Positions 9,396 to 18,166 of a stretch of 64,000 bases of DNA are shown one piece after another. The translations under genes were made by a program, and so were the position numbers. Where the stretch lies: NCBI RefSeq assembly GCF_003001955.1, contig NZ_PVNH01000004.1, forward strand, positions 248,001-312,000, in the 5' to 3' direction. The notes beneath the pieces were generated by a model. It was not told the origin of the DNA, ran no database searches, and was given only the letters and a program-made list of their open reading frames with translations. This DNA comes from Prauserella shujinwangii. GTDB lineage: Bacteria > Actinomycetota > Actinomycetes > Mycobacteriales > Pseudonocardiaceae. Each line of letters begins with the position of its first letter. Positions within the stretch are counted from its first letter, which is position 1.

Positions 9396-10607
9396 GTGGT
9401 GGCCGAGCCTGGAACGTCCGTGCGCGCCCGCCGCCCGCGTGCGCTGCTGACGGGCAGCGGGCTGCTCGCCGCCGCCGTGCTGCTGGCCGCGCTGAACCTC
9501 CGCCCGCCCGTCACCAGCGTCGGCGCCGTGCTCGACGAGATGCGCGAGACCCTCGGCGCCTCCGCGACGTGGGCGGGCGCGCTCACCACGATGCCCGGGC
9601 TGTGCTTCGCCCTCGCCGGCCTGGCCACCCCCTACCTCGCCCGGCGCATCGGGATCAGCGCCGCCGTCGGCGTCGCGCTGGCCCTGCTCACCGCCGGGCT
9701 GTTCCTGCGGGTGCTCGACGGGCCGTTCGTGGTGCTCGGCGGCACGCTCGTGGCGTGCGCCGGGATCGCCTTCGCGAACGTGCTGATCCCGGTCGTGGTG
9801 AAGGAGTCCTTCGCCACCCGGATCGGGCTCATGACCGGTCTCTACACCGCCGCCCTGCAGGCGGGCGGCGCGCTCGGCTCCGCCGTCACGCCGCCGCTCG
9901 ACGCGGCGCTGGGTGGCTGGCGGGCCGGGCTCGGGACATGGGGCGTGCTGGCCGCGCTCGCGCTGGTGCTGTGGCTGGCGTCGGGCCGGAGCAGGCCGAC
10001 GCTGTCCGGCAGGCCGGTCCCGGGCAGCACGGGCGGCACCCGCTCGCTGCTGCGCAGCCCGCTGGCGTGGATCGTCACCGTCTTCTTCGGCTCACAGGCC
10101 TGCCTGGCCTACATCGTGATGGGCTGGCTGCCGCAGGTGCTCATGGACGCGGGGGTGAGCCGGGGCGACGCCGGGCTGCTGCTTGGCCTGATCTCGCTGC
10201 TCGGCATCCCGGTGAGCCTGGTCGTGCCGCCGCTCGCGGCGCGCCGGGGCAGCCAGAGCGGCCCGATCGTCACCCTCGCCGTGTTCGGCATCGCGGGCAT
10301 CGTGGGGCTGATGGTGGCGCCGTCGGCCGCGCCGCTGCTGTGGTCGATCCTCGTGGGCATCGGCATGAGCGTGTTCTCACTGGCGCTGACCACCATCGCG
10401 CTGCGGGCGCGCACCGGTCCCGACACCGCGGCGCTGTCCGGGATGGCGCAGGGCTTCGGCTACCTGCTCGCCGCGGTCGGCCCGTTCCTGTTCGGGCTGC
10501 TGCACGACGTCACCGGCGCCTGGACGGTGCCGTTCGCGCTGCTGCTCACCGTGGTGGTCGGCCAGATGGTGTTCGGCTGGCTGGCGGGCAGGCCGAGGTA
10601 CGTGTAG
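9396..10607 (+). CDS. MFS transporter, CynX/NimT family
   Basis: 403 residues with 12 predicted membrane segments. LLAALNLRPPVTSVGAVLDE and the following WAGALTTMPGLCFALAG are hallmarks of the CynX/NimT (cyanate permease/nitroimidazole exporter) branch; later helices contain SQACLAYIVMGWLPQVL. Two tandem GTG codons (9396, 9399) are possible starts. There is no ribosome-binding site, and a -10-like TAGAGT lies just upstream. Transcribed away from the FadR-type regulator. The substrate is unknown. Confidence 0.87.
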   Translation: MVAEPGTSVRARRPRALLTGSGLLAAAVLLAALNLRPPVTSVGAVLDEMRETLGASATWAGALTTMPGLCFALAGLATPYLARRIGISAAVGVALALLTAGLFLRVLDGPFVVLGGTLVACAGIAFANVLIPVVVKESFATRIGLMTGLYTAALQAGGALGSAVTPPLDAALGGWRAGLGTWGVLAALALVLWLASGRSRPTLSGRPVPGSTGGTRSLLRSPLAWIVTVFFGSQACLAYIVMGWLPQVLMDAGVSRGDAGLLLGLISLLGIPVSLVVPPLAARRGSQSGPIVTLAVFGIAGIVGLMVAPSAAPLLWSILVGIGMSVFSLALTTIALRARTGPDTAALSGMAQGFGYLLAAVGPFLFGLLHDVTGAWTVPFALLLTVVVGQMVFGWLAGRPRYV

Positions 10608-10651
10608 CGGGGCTCGTGCGTGTTTTCCTTGGTGCGAACAACGTTCTTCGC

Positions 10652-12043
10652 TCACGCGGCGAGCGGTAGGTTCAGCAGGGCGTTCTCGACCAGTTCGGGC
10701 ATCGCGGGGTGGATCCAGTACTGGCCCCGCGCCATCGACCGGGCGTCCAGCCCGAAGCTCATCGCCTGCACCAGCGGCTGGATCAGCGTCGGCGCCTGCG
10801 GCCCGATGATGTGCGCGCCCAGCAGCTGCCCGGTGTCCGGGTCCGCGAGCAGCTTCGCGAAGCCCGAGGTGTCCTCCATCGCCCAGCCGTAGGCGATCCC
10901 GGCGTAGTCCTGCGTCGCGGTCACGTACCGCACGCCGCGGGCCGCCGCGTCCCGCTCGGTCAGCCCCACCGCCGCGATCTGCGGTGACGTGAACACCGCG
11001 TGCGGCACGAACCGGTGGTCGGCCTCGATCGGGTCGTCCGGGTGCAGCAGGTTGTGCTGGACCACCCTGGCCTCGTGGTTGGCGACGTGCTTGAGCTCGT
11101 GCCGCGACGAGATGTCCCCCAGCGCGTAGATCCCGTCCACGCCGGTGCGCTGGCAGGCGTCCACCACGACGTGCCCGCTGTCGTCCGTCGCCACCCCGGT
11201 CACCGCCACCTCGAGCAGATCGGAGTTCGGCGTCCGGCCGGTCGCGACCAGCAGCAGTTCCCCCTCGACGGCCTCGGGCCCGCCGGGCCCCTCCAGGTCG
11301 AGCGCGACACCGTCCCCGGTCCGCCGCGCCCGGACGGTGCGCCGGTTGAGCCGCACGTCGAACCGCTCGGTCGCGAGCCGCGTGAACCGCTCGCTGATGT
11401 CGTCGTCCTCCGCCCGCAGCAGCGCGTCCGAGCGGGCGACGATCGTCACGTCCACCCCGAACGCGCCGAGGACGTGCGCGAACTCGGCGGCGATGAACCC
11501 GCCGCCGAGGATGACGGCCCGCCGCGGCAGCTCGTCGATCCGCATGATCGTGTCGGAGGTGTGGTAGCCGACGTCGGCCAGCCCGGGCACGTCCGGCACC
11601 ACGGGCCGCCCGCCCGCGGCGAGCACGAACCGGTCCGCCGTCACCGTCTCCGGCCCCCCGGCCAGCTCCACGGTCAGCTCCTTGTGCCCGGTGAACCGCG
11701 CCGCGCCCTCGTAGACGGTGACGCCCGCGTTGTCCTCGTGCTCGCGGCGGTACTCGCGCCCGCCCTCGGCGATCGGGTCGATGCGGCCGAAGATCCGGTC
11801 GCGGACGTCCCGCCAGCGCACCCCGCGCAGCTCGGCGTCCACCCCGAACCGTCGCCCGGCCGAGGGCGCCATCGCCAGGTCGGCCGTGTGCACGAACATC
11901 TTCGTGGGAATGCAGCCCACGTTGAGGCAGGTGCCGCCGAACGTCCCCTGCTCGACGATCGCCACCTTCCGGTCCGCGAACCGCGGGTCGAGGATCGAGT
12001 TGCCCGATCCGGTTCCGACGATCACGAGGTCGTAGTGCGGCAC
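10652..12043 (-). CDS. mtr: Mycothione reductase
   Basis: 463 residues. FAD Rossmann motif (VIVGTGSGNS) and the redox pair GGTCLNVGCIPTKM (Cys-X4-Cys). The NADPH fold follows (VILGGGFIAAEFAHVLGAFG), and the C-terminal dimer-interface end has the catalytic His-Glu pair (YWIHPAMPELVENALL). GIGSGNSI-like N-termini and the IHPAMPE end distinguish mycothione reductase from lipoamide and glutathione reductases. It keeps mycothiol, the actinobacterial low-molecular-weight thiol, reduced. Start chosen at a GTG with AAAGGG seven bases before it; the frame stays open upstream but without family sequence. Confidence 0.93.
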   Translation of the reverse strand: MPHYDLVIVGTGSGNSILDPRFADRKVAIVEQGTFGGTCLNVGCIPTKMFVHTADLAMAPSAGRRFGVDAELRGVRWRDVRDRIFGRIDPIAEGGREYRREHEDNAGVTVYEGAARFTGHKELTVELAGGPETVTADRFVLAAGGRPVVPDVPGLADVGYHTSDTIMRIDELPRRAVILGGGFIAAEFAHVLGAFGVDVTIVARSDALLRAEDDDISERFTRLATERFDVRLNRRTVRARRTGDGVALDLEGPGGPEAVEGELLLVATGRTPNSDLLEVAVTGVATDDSGHVVVDACQRTGVDGIYALGDISSRHELKHVANHEARVVQHNLLHPDDPIEADHRFVPHAVFTSPQIAAVGLTERDAAARGVRYVTATQDYAGIAYGWAMEDTSGFAKLLADPDTGQLLGAHIIGPQAPTLIQPLVQAMSFGLDARSMARGQYWIHPAMPELVENALLNLPLAA

Positions 12044-12107
12044 GACGTTACCCTTTCGACGGCGGCTGGCCAGGCTGACGTCCAGCCCAACTCGCGTACC
12101 CCACGAG

Positions 12108-13193
12108 ATGTTCCCGGAAGGGGGGTCCTTGCCCAGACCGTCCAGACGCCGCATCCCGGTCGTCATCGTCGCCGGGTTCCTCGGCTCGGGAAAGACCACG
12201 CTGCTCAACCACCTGCTGGGCAACGCCGACGGGGTGCGGATCGGCGTGGTGGTCAACGACTTCGGCAGCATCAACGTGGACGCGATGAGCGTGGCCGGTC
12301 AGGTCGACTCCATGATGGCGCTGCAGAACGGCTGCCTGTGCTGCGCGGTCGACGCCAGCGGCATGGACGGCATCCTGACCAAGCTCACCCGGTCCGGCAC
12401 CGACCTCGACCTCATCGTCATCGAGGCGAGCGGCCTCGCCGAACCGCGCAGCCTCGTCCGGCTCGTGCTGGCCAGCACCAATCCGGTGATCGAGTACGGC
12501 GGGCTGATCGTGGTCGTCGACGCGGCCGAGTTCGAGACGGGCCGGGCGCGGCATCCGGAGCTGGCCGACCACGTGCGGATCGCGGACCTCGTCGTGCTCA
12601 ACAAGACCGACCGCGTGCCGGACCACGCCGGGCTGCTGGCGACGGTCCGCGCGCTCGCCGACGGGGCGCCCGTGCTGCCCACCGCGCACGGGCGCGTCGA
12701 TCCGGCGCTGCTGTTCGACGCCGAGCCCCGCGAGCGGGACACCGGCCCGCGCCAGCTGTCGTTCGAGGACCTGCGCGCCGACCTCGCCGACGGCCACGAT
12801 CACCATGACCACCATGAGCACGGTGCCTGCGCCGACCACCTGCACGCCGCCTACGAGAGCACGGAGTTCAGCGTGGACGCCGCCGTGCACCCGCGCAGGC
12901 TCATGCGGTTCCTCGAGTCGCGGCCGGCCGGGCTCTACCGGATGAAGGGCGACGTCTACTTCGGAGTGCCCGGTCACCGGCAGCGGTTCCGGCTGCACAC
13001 CGTGTGCGCCTACCTGCGGTTCCACCGCTCCCGCTGGCCGGAGGGCGAACCGCGCGGGACGCGGCTCGTGCTCATCGGCACCGGACTCGACCGGGCCGTG
13101 CTCGACCGGCAGCTGCACGAGTGCGTGGAGCCCGAGCCCGACCAGGTCGACCCGCAGGCCATGCTGCGCATCCTGCGGCACACGGAGAGCTGA
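12108..13193 (+). CDS. CobW/ZNG1-family G3E GTPase
   Basis: 361 residues from the ATG. Walker A GFLGSGKTT (23-31), the metal-binding CxCC motif Cys76-Leu-Cys78-Cys79 (NGCLCC), VLNKTD for guanine, and a His-rich loop (HDHHDHHEHGACADH) before the CobW C-terminal domain. Family members are GTP-driven metal chaperones for zinc or cobalt. An in-frame TTG at 12129 has a better ribosome-binding site (GGAAGGGGGG) than the ATG and gives a protein seven residues shorter. It diverges from mtr and converges on cobQ. Next to a cobalamin gene a cobalt role is possible, but the His-rich loop fits zinc equally well. Confidence 0.9.
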   Translation: MFPEGGSLPRPSRRRIPVVIVAGFLGSGKTTLLNHLLGNADGVRIGVVVNDFGSINVDAMSVAGQVDSMMALQNGCLCCAVDASGMDGILTKLTRSGTDLDLIVIEASGLAEPRSLVRLVLASTNPVIEYGGLIVVVDAAEFETGRARHPELADHVRIADLVVLNKTDRVPDHAGLLATVRALADGAPVLPTAHGRVDPALLFDAEPRERDTGPRQLSFEDLRADLADGHDHHDHHEHGACADHLHAAYESTEFSVDAAVHPRRLMRFLESRPAGLYRMKGDVYFGVPGHRQRFRLHTVCAYLRFHRSRWPEGEPRGTRLVLIGTGLDRAVLDRQLHECVEPEPDQVDPQAMLRILRHTES

Positions 13194-13202
13194 ACCGCTT
13201 CG

Positions 13203-14705
13203 TCAGCCGGTCCCGAGCCGGACACGGGGCAGGCCGGCGGGCACGCCGCCGGAGATCAGGTCGAGCAGCGCCGCGGTGTCCACGTGCTCCTCGACCGCGT
13301 CGGCCAGCCGGTCGAGCATCGCCTCGCGCCGCTCGCCGAACCCGGGAGCCTCGGCGGCCGCCCACGCCACCCCGGCCTGCGCGGCGGCCTCCGCGAGCCA
13401 GGCTCGCCGGAAGGCGTCGTTCTCGAAGATCCCGTGCCACATCGTGCCCCAGACGGCCCCGCGACGGCGGCCGTCGAGGAACGGCTCCGCGTCGCCCGGC
13501 CGGACCTCGGTGCGGCCGTGGTGGATCTCGTAGCCGCGCACCGGATGCCCGCGCCACGTGGTGGACGGCGTGGTGAGGGTCTTGTCCGGACGGAAGCGGA
13601 CCGCCAGCGGCAGCAGCCCGAGACCGGGCACCGTGCCCGCACCGGACTCGACGTCGTCGGTGATGCTCTCGGCGAGCATCTGGCACCCGCCGCAGATGCC
13701 CAGCACGGGCCGTCCCCGCTCGGCGCGGTCCCGGACTGCCCGCTCGATGCCGCGCTCCCGCAACCAGCGCAGATCCTCCACAGTGGACCTGCTGCCCGGC
13801 AGGATCGCGACGTCGGCCGCGGCGACGACGTCCGGGTCGGCGGTGACCGTCACGGACACGCCGGGTTCCGCGGCGAGCGGGTCGAGGTCGGTGGCGTTGG
13901 ACACCCTGGGCAGCCGCACCGCCGCCACGCGCAGGGTCGCCCCCGCGCCGCGCCGGTGCCCGGACCAGCCCGCGATCGCGAGCGCGTCCTCGGAGTCCAG
14001 CCACGCGCCCGGCAGCCACGGCAGCACGCCGAGCACCGGCCGGCCGGTGAGCTCGGTGAGCGAGCGCAGGCCCGGCTCCAGCAGCGCCGCGTCGCCGCGG
14101 AACTTGTTGACGAGGAACGCCGCCACGTGCGCCTGGTCGGCGGGGTCGAGCACCGCGACGGTGCCCGCGAGCGCGGCCAGCAGGCCACCCCGGTCGATGT
14201 CGCCCACGACCAGCACCGGAAGGTCCGCCGCGCGGGCCAGCCCCATGTTGACGTAGTCGCCGTCCCTCAGGTTGATCTCCGCCGGGCTGCCCGCGCCCTC
14301 GCACAGCACCACGTCGAAGCGCTCCCGCAGCTCGGTCAGCGCCCGCAGCGCGGCGGCGGCCAGCTCGCGGCGGCCGCCTGCCCAGTCGCCCGCCGCCAGC
14401 TCGCCCCACGGCCTGCCGCGCAGCACCACGTGGCTGCGCCGGTCGCCGCCCGGCTTGAGCAGCACGGGGTTCATCGCCGATTCCGGCCGCACGCCCGCCG
14501 CGACCGCCTGCAGCCACTGTGCGCGACCGATCTCGGTGCCGTCGGGACACACCATCGAGTTGTTCGACATGTTCTGCGCCTTGAACGGCGCGACCCGCAC
14601 GCCCTGCCGGGCGAGCCACCGGCACAACCCCGCGGTGACGGTCGACTTGCCGGCATCCGATGTCGTGCCCGCGACGAGGAGCCCACCCTGGACAGTCACC
14701 GGCAC
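13203..14705 (-). CDS. cobQ: Cobyric acid synthase (glutamine-hydrolysing)
   Basis: 500 residues. It amidates four side chains of adenosylcobyrinic diamide in cobalamin synthesis. N-terminal dethiobiotin-synthetase-like ATPase (LLVAGTTSDAGKST, PFKAQNMSNNS, VVGDIDRGG), then a class I glutaminase domain with ILPGSRSTVEDL, nucleophile Cys341 (GICGGCQML) and the triad histidine in the C-terminal region (MWHGIFEND). GTG start at 14705; the frame is open further upstream but that is antisense to the protease leader. No other cobalamin genes are visible, so this is an isolated member of the pathway here. Confidence 0.95.
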   Translation of the reverse strand: MPVTVQGGLLVAGTTSDAGKSTVTAGLCRWLARQGVRVAPFKAQNMSNNSMVCPDGTEIGRAQWLQAVAAGVRPESAMNPVLLKPGGDRRSHVVLRGRPWGELAAGDWAGGRRELAAAALRALTELRERFDVVLCEGAGSPAEINLRDGDYVNMGLARAADLPVLVVGDIDRGGLLAALAGTVAVLDPADQAHVAAFLVNKFRGDAALLEPGLRSLTELTGRPVLGVLPWLPGAWLDSEDALAIAGWSGHRRGAGATLRVAAVRLPRVSNATDLDPLAAEPGVSVTVTADPDVVAAADVAILPGSRSTVEDLRWLRERGIERAVRDRAERGRPVLGICGGCQMLAESITDDVESGAGTVPGLGLLPLAVRFRPDKTLTTPSTTWRGHPVRGYEIHHGRTEVRPGDAEPFLDGRRRGAVWGTMWHGIFENDAFRRAWLAEAAAQAGVAWAAAEAPGFGERREAMLDRLADAVEEHVDTAALLDLISGGVPAGLPRVRLGTG

Positions 14706-14811
14706 AGCTTCGCAGAAACCCTTCGTGACGACGTACTCCACCCGGTTCAGTGACACCGAATCGGGCTCGCATTCTCTACTGTGGGCGCGGATCCGATCGA
14801 GGGGGAAACCC

Positions 14812-15597
14812 ATGCCCACGAAACTCCGGCGCGCGCTGTCCGCGGCCGCCGTGCTGCTGGCCGGCGCCGTCCTCGTCCCCGGCGCGGCGGCACCGCAGGC
14901 CAGCGGTACCCAGCCGTTCATCGTCGGCGGCCAGGAAGCCTCCATCGCCGACCACCCGTACGCCGTGTACCTGGTGGACAGCCGCGGCAACCAGTTCTGC
15001 GGCGGGGTGCTCGTCGCCGCCGACGCCGCGCTCACGGCGGCGCACTGCGCGCTCGCCGTGCGGCCCGCCGAACTGGGGGTCGTCGCGGGGCGGCAGCACA
15101 AGCGCGGCACCGACGGCGTCGAGGTCGGGGTGCGGCGGGTGTGGACCTCGCCGGACTACCAGGACCCCACGTCGGGCCACGACATCGCCGTGCTGAACCT
15201 CGACGACTACGTGCCGTACCGGCCCGCCCACGTGGCGCGGCCGGAGGACCGCGCGCTGTACGCGGCCGGGACGCGGGCCACCGTGCTCGGCTGGGGCCGC
15301 ACGTCGGACGGGGGGCCGAAGGCGCAGTCCCTGCGCAGCGCGCAGGTTCCGCTCACCAGCGACGCGACGTGCGCGGAGGCCTACCGTTCGTACGACCCGC
15401 GGACCATGGTGTGCGCCGGGTTCCCCGAGGGCGGCGTGGACGCCTGCCAGGGCGACTCCGGGGGACCGCTGATGGTCGGCGACGTCCTGGTCGGCATCGT
15501 GTCCTGGGGCGAGGGCTGCGCCGCGCCGGGCAAGCCCGGCGTCTACACCCGCGTGGCGAACTACACCGACGACGTCAGCCGCCACGTCCGAAGGTGA
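14812..15597 (+). CDS. Secreted trypsin-like serine protease (S1)
   Basis: 261 residues. A Sec signal peptide (MPTKLRRALSAAAVLLAGAV, cleavage near AAPQA) is followed by a short propeptide and the mature N-terminus IVGGQEAS, expected after activation cleavage. Catalytic triad: His in LTAAHC, Asp in SGHDIAVLNL, Ser in CQGDSGGPL. SWGEGCAAPGKPGVYTRV and the Asp six residues before the serine (DACQGDSGG) indicate trypsin specificity for Lys/Arg. Six cysteines fit three disulfides. ATG follows GAGGGGGAAACC, a strong ribosome-binding site. It acts outside the cell; the target is unknown. Confidence 0.95.
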   Translation: MPTKLRRALSAAAVLLAGAVLVPGAAAPQASGTQPFIVGGQEASIADHPYAVYLVDSRGNQFCGGVLVAADAALTAAHCALAVRPAELGVVAGRQHKRGTDGVEVGVRRVWTSPDYQDPTSGHDIAVLNLDDYVPYRPAHVARPEDRALYAAGTRATVLGWGRTSDGGPKAQSLRSAQVPLTSDATCAEAYRSYDPRTMVCAGFPEGGVDACQGDSGGPLMVGDVLVGIVSWGEGCAAPGKPGVYTRVANYTDDVSRHVRR

Positions 15598-15616
15598 GTC
15601 TGCTACTCATGCAGGG

Positions 15617-16057
15617 GTGACCGACATCCACTCGTGCGCGGCGGACGAACTGACCGCCGCACAGCTCTACGCCGTGCTCCGGCTGCGGGTCGACGTCTTC
15701 GTGGTCGAGCAGGAATGCCCGTACCCCGAACTCGACGGCAGGGACCTCCTGCCCGGCACCCGGCACTTCTGGTTCGCCGACGGCGGTGACCCGGAGGAGG
15801 TGACCGGGTATCTCCGGGTGCTGCGCGAGCCGGGTGGCGCGCTGCGAATCGGGCGGGTGTGCACGGCGACGTCGGTGCGCGGCAGCGGGCTGGGCGCGCG
15901 GCTCATGACCGCCGCGATGGAGTACGCGGGCGAGGTCCCCTGCGTGCTGGAGGCGCAGACGTACGCGCAGGGCTTCTACGCCAGGTTCGGCTTCGTCCCG
16001 GAGGGGGAGGAGTACCTCGAGGACGGCATCCCGCACATCACCATGTGGCGCCGCTGA
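15617..16057 (+). CDS. ElaA-type GNAT acetyltransferase
   Basis: 146 residues. ElaA signatures: LYAVLRLRVDVFVVEQECPY near the N-terminus, TRHFWFA, the acetyl-CoA loop RIGRVCTATSVRGSGLGARL, and the C-terminal QGFYARFGFVPEGEEYLEDG, with final HITM. GTG start 19 bases after the protease gene, so possibly in the same transcript. The substrate is unknown in the family. Confidence 0.88.
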   Translation: MTDIHSCAADELTAAQLYAVLRLRVDVFVVEQECPYPELDGRDLLPGTRHFWFADGGDPEEVTGYLRVLREPGGALRIGRVCTATSVRGSGLGARLMTAAMEYAGEVPCVLEAQTYAQGFYARFGFVPEGEEYLEDGIPHITMWRR

Positions 16058-16069
16058 GCCCGCCGGTGG

Positions 16070-16122
16070 GCAGTGAAGGCCACCTTCACTGCGGTGGACG
16101 CAGTGAAGGTGGCCTTCACTGC
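16070..16122. repeat. Long intergenic hairpin, GTGAAGG type
   Basis: Two 23-bp arms (16070-16092 and 16100-16122) are exact reverse complements around a seven-base loop. Each arm is itself nearly palindromic (GCAGTGAAGG...CCTTCACTGC), so either one long or two short hairpins can form. It starts 12 nt after the GNAT stop and ends three bases before the bioF stop, i.e. between convergent genes. No T tract follows. The left arm is identical to those at 45208 and 58487. Confidence 0.9.
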
Positions 16123-16125
16123 CGG

Positions 16126-17310
16126 TCAGCGGGCGCCGGGTGGTGCCGCGTCGGTGATGACCTGGACCGCACGGTCCACATCGGACTCCGCGAGGTCGGC
16201 CCGCGCGGTCAGGCGCAGGCGGGACACCCCGTCCGGCACCGAGGGCGGGCGGAAGCAGCCCACCCGCACCCCGTGCTCGGCGCAGCGGGCCGCCCATGCC
16301 ACCGCCTCGTCCGGGCCCGGTGCGTGCACCGACACCACGGCCCCGTCCGGGCTGCTCACGGTGAACCCGGCGGCGCCGAGCCGCTCCGCCAGCGCACGCG
16401 CGGTGCCGAGCACGCGCCCGGGCAGCTCCGGCTCGTCGCGCAGCACGCCGAGCGCGGTCAGCGCGGCCGCGGCGCTCGCCGGGGCGAGCCCGGTGTCGAA
16501 GATGAAGCTGCGCGCCGTGTCCACCAGGTGCTTGATCACCCGGCGCGGGCCCAGCACGGCACCGCCCTGCGCGCCGAGCGACTTCGACAGGGTGATGGTG
16601 GTCACCACGTCCGGTTCCCCGGACAGCCCCGCCTCGTGCACCGCGCCCCGGCCGCCCGCACCGAGCACGCCGAGGCCGTGCGCGTCGTCCACCAGCAGCG
16701 CCGCCCCGTGCTCGCGGCACACCCGGGACAGCTCGCCGAGCGGAGCCAGGTCGCCGTCCACCGAGAACACCGAGTCGGTCACCACCAGCGCGCGCCGTTT
16801 GCGGCGGGTGGCCAGCGCGTGCGCCACCGCCGCGGGATCCCGGTGGGCGACCGCGGCGACGTCCGCGCGGGAGAGCCGGCAGCCCTCGATGAGCGAGGCG
16901 TGGATGTACTTGTCGGTCACGATCGCCGACTCGGCACCGGACAGCGTCGTCACCGCGCCGAGATTAGCGGTGAACCCGGACGAGAACACCAGCGCCGCCT
17001 GCGTGCCGCAGAACCGCGCGAGCTGGTGCTCCAGCTCGGCGTGCAGCTCGGTGGAGCCGGTGACCAGCCGGGAGCCGGTCGAGCCCGCGCCCCAGCGCAG
17101 CGCGGCCGCCGCGGCGGCACCCGCCACGCGCTTGTCCCTGGCCAGTCCGAGGTAGTCGTTACCCGCGAGGTCGAGTTCCCGCGCCTCGGGACCGCGGGGG
17201 CGCAGGCGCCGGACCAGGCCGGCCTCGGCCCTGCGGTCGGCCTCGGCGTCGAGCCAGTCGAAGACCTGCTCGGGCGGGGTGACGGTGGTGGCTGGACCGG
17301 GTGCGTTCAC
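16126..17310 (-). CDS. bioF: 8-amino-7-oxononanoate synthase
   Basis: 394 residues from the GTG at 17310. A PLP-dependent alpha-oxoamine synthase that condenses pimeloyl thioester with L-alanine in biotin synthesis. Key residues: NDYLGLARDK near 51, GSTGSRLVTGSTELH, Asp208 and His211 (VDDAHGLGVLG), PLP lysine Lys243 (TLSKSLGAQGG). The C-terminal FRPPSVPDGVSRLRLTARAD fits the family. A longer frame would overlap the divergent deacetylase, so the internal start is preferred. No bioA, bioD or bioB is next to it. Confidence 0.93.
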   Translation of the reverse strand: MNAPGPATTVTPPEQVFDWLDAEADRRAEAGLVRRLRPRGPEARELDLAGNDYLGLARDKRVAGAAAAAALRWGAGSTGSRLVTGSTELHAELEHQLARFCGTQAALVFSSGFTANLGAVTTLSGAESAIVTDKYIHASLIEGCRLSRADVAAVAHRDPAAVAHALATRRKRRALVVTDSVFSVDGDLAPLGELSRVCREHGAALLVDDAHGLGVLGAGGRGAVHEAGLSGEPDVVTTITLSKSLGAQGGAVLGPRRVIKHLVDTARSFIFDTGLAPASAAAALTALGVLRDEPELPGRVLGTARALAERLGAAGFTVSSPDGAVVSVHAPGPDEAVAWAARCAEHGVRVGCFRPPSVPDGVSRLRLTARADLAESDVDRAVQVITDAAPPGAR

Positions 17311-17354
17311 GCCTGGCAGTCTCGCACCGGTCCGTACGTGGGAGGGGAGTGAGG

Positions 17355-18104
17355 GTGACTCAGGACGCACATCCGGAGCCGGAGCGGCCGCTGGCGGCGA
17401 TGCCGGAGGACTGGCAGCGGGCGCTGGCGGTGGTGGCGCATCCCGACGACCTGGAGTTCGGTGGTGCGGGCGCGGTCGCCCGGTGGACGGACGAGGGGCG
17501 CACCGTGACCTACCTGCTGGCCACGCGTGGCGAGGCGGGCATCGACGGCATGCCGCCGGAGGAGGCCGGGCCGCTGCGGGAACGCGAGCAGGTCGCGAGC
17601 GCCGCCGTCGTGGGCGTCGAGCAGGTGGACTTCCTCGACCACCAGGACGGTGTGATCGAGTACGGGCTGCCGCTGCGGCGGGACATCGCCGCGGCGATCC
17701 GCCGGTACCGCCCGGAGCTCGTGGTGATCACCAACCACCACGAGGTGTGGCCGGGTGGCTTCCGCAACATGGCCGACCACCGGCACGTCGGCCTGGCCGC
17801 CCTCGACGCGGTGCGGGACGCGGGCAACCGGTGGGTGTTCCGCGACCTGCTCGACGCGGGCCTGGAGCCGTGGCAGGGCGTGCGCTGGGTGGCGGTCGCG
17901 GCCTCGCCGTTCGCGACGCACGCCGTCGACGTGAGCCGGACCCTGGACCGGGCGGTGGACTCGCTGCGCGAGCACCGGGTCTACCTCGCCGGGCTCGGCG
18001 GTGACATGGCCGACCCGGACACGTTCCTGCGCCGGGCGGCGGAGGAGACCGGGCGGCGGTTCGGCGGTGTCCCCGCCGTGTCCTTCGAGCTCATCGCCCT
18101 GTAG
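17355..18104 (+). CDS. PIG-L/LmbE-family deacetylase
   Basis: 249 residues. Zinc-binding motif AHPDDLEFG near residue 26, and the distal MADHRHVG histidine segment. EVWPGGFRNMADHRHVG and FLDHQDGVIEYG are typical of actinobacterial PIG-L proteins related to MshB and Mca, which remove N-acetyl groups from GlcNAc conjugates. The motif spacing does not let me assign it to mycothiol synthesis itself. GTG at 17355 lies seven bases after GGAGGGG; an in-frame GTG six bases earlier is too close to that site. Divergent from bioF with a 44-bp gap. Confidence 0.88.
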   Translation: MTQDAHPEPERPLAAMPEDWQRALAVVAHPDDLEFGGAGAVARWTDEGRTVTYLLATRGEAGIDGMPPEEAGPLREREQVASAAVVGVEQVDFLDHQDGVIEYGLPLRRDIAAAIRRYRPELVVITNHHEVWPGGFRNMADHRHVGLAALDAVRDAGNRWVFRDLLDAGLEPWQGVRWVAVAASPFATHAVDVSRTLDRAVDSLREHRVYLAGLGGDMADPDTFLRRAAEETGRRFGGVPAVSFELIAL

Positions 18105-18106
18105 CC

Positions 18107-18159
18107 GCAGTGAAGGCCACCCTGCGTGCGTTGAACGCATGCAGGGTGGCCTTCACTGC
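18107..18159. repeat. Long intergenic hairpin with GCGTTGAACGC core
   Basis: Arms of 24 bp match at 23 positions. The outer arm begins GCAGTGAAGGCCACC, as in the hairpin at 16070, then changes to CCTGC. The centre GCGTTGAACGC is itself palindromic. It lies 2 nt after the deacetylase stop and 7 nt before the helicase stop, between convergent genes. No T tract. Confidence 0.9.
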
Positions 18160-18166
18160 CATCGAG

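Noticed and set aside
10608-10651. A further member of the hairpin family between the CynX-type exporter and mtr
   Set aside because: Only a weak, imperfect pairing (GCTCGTGCGTG with CACGCGGCGAGC) and partial similarity to the 52913 element; kept as a possible degenerate relic only.
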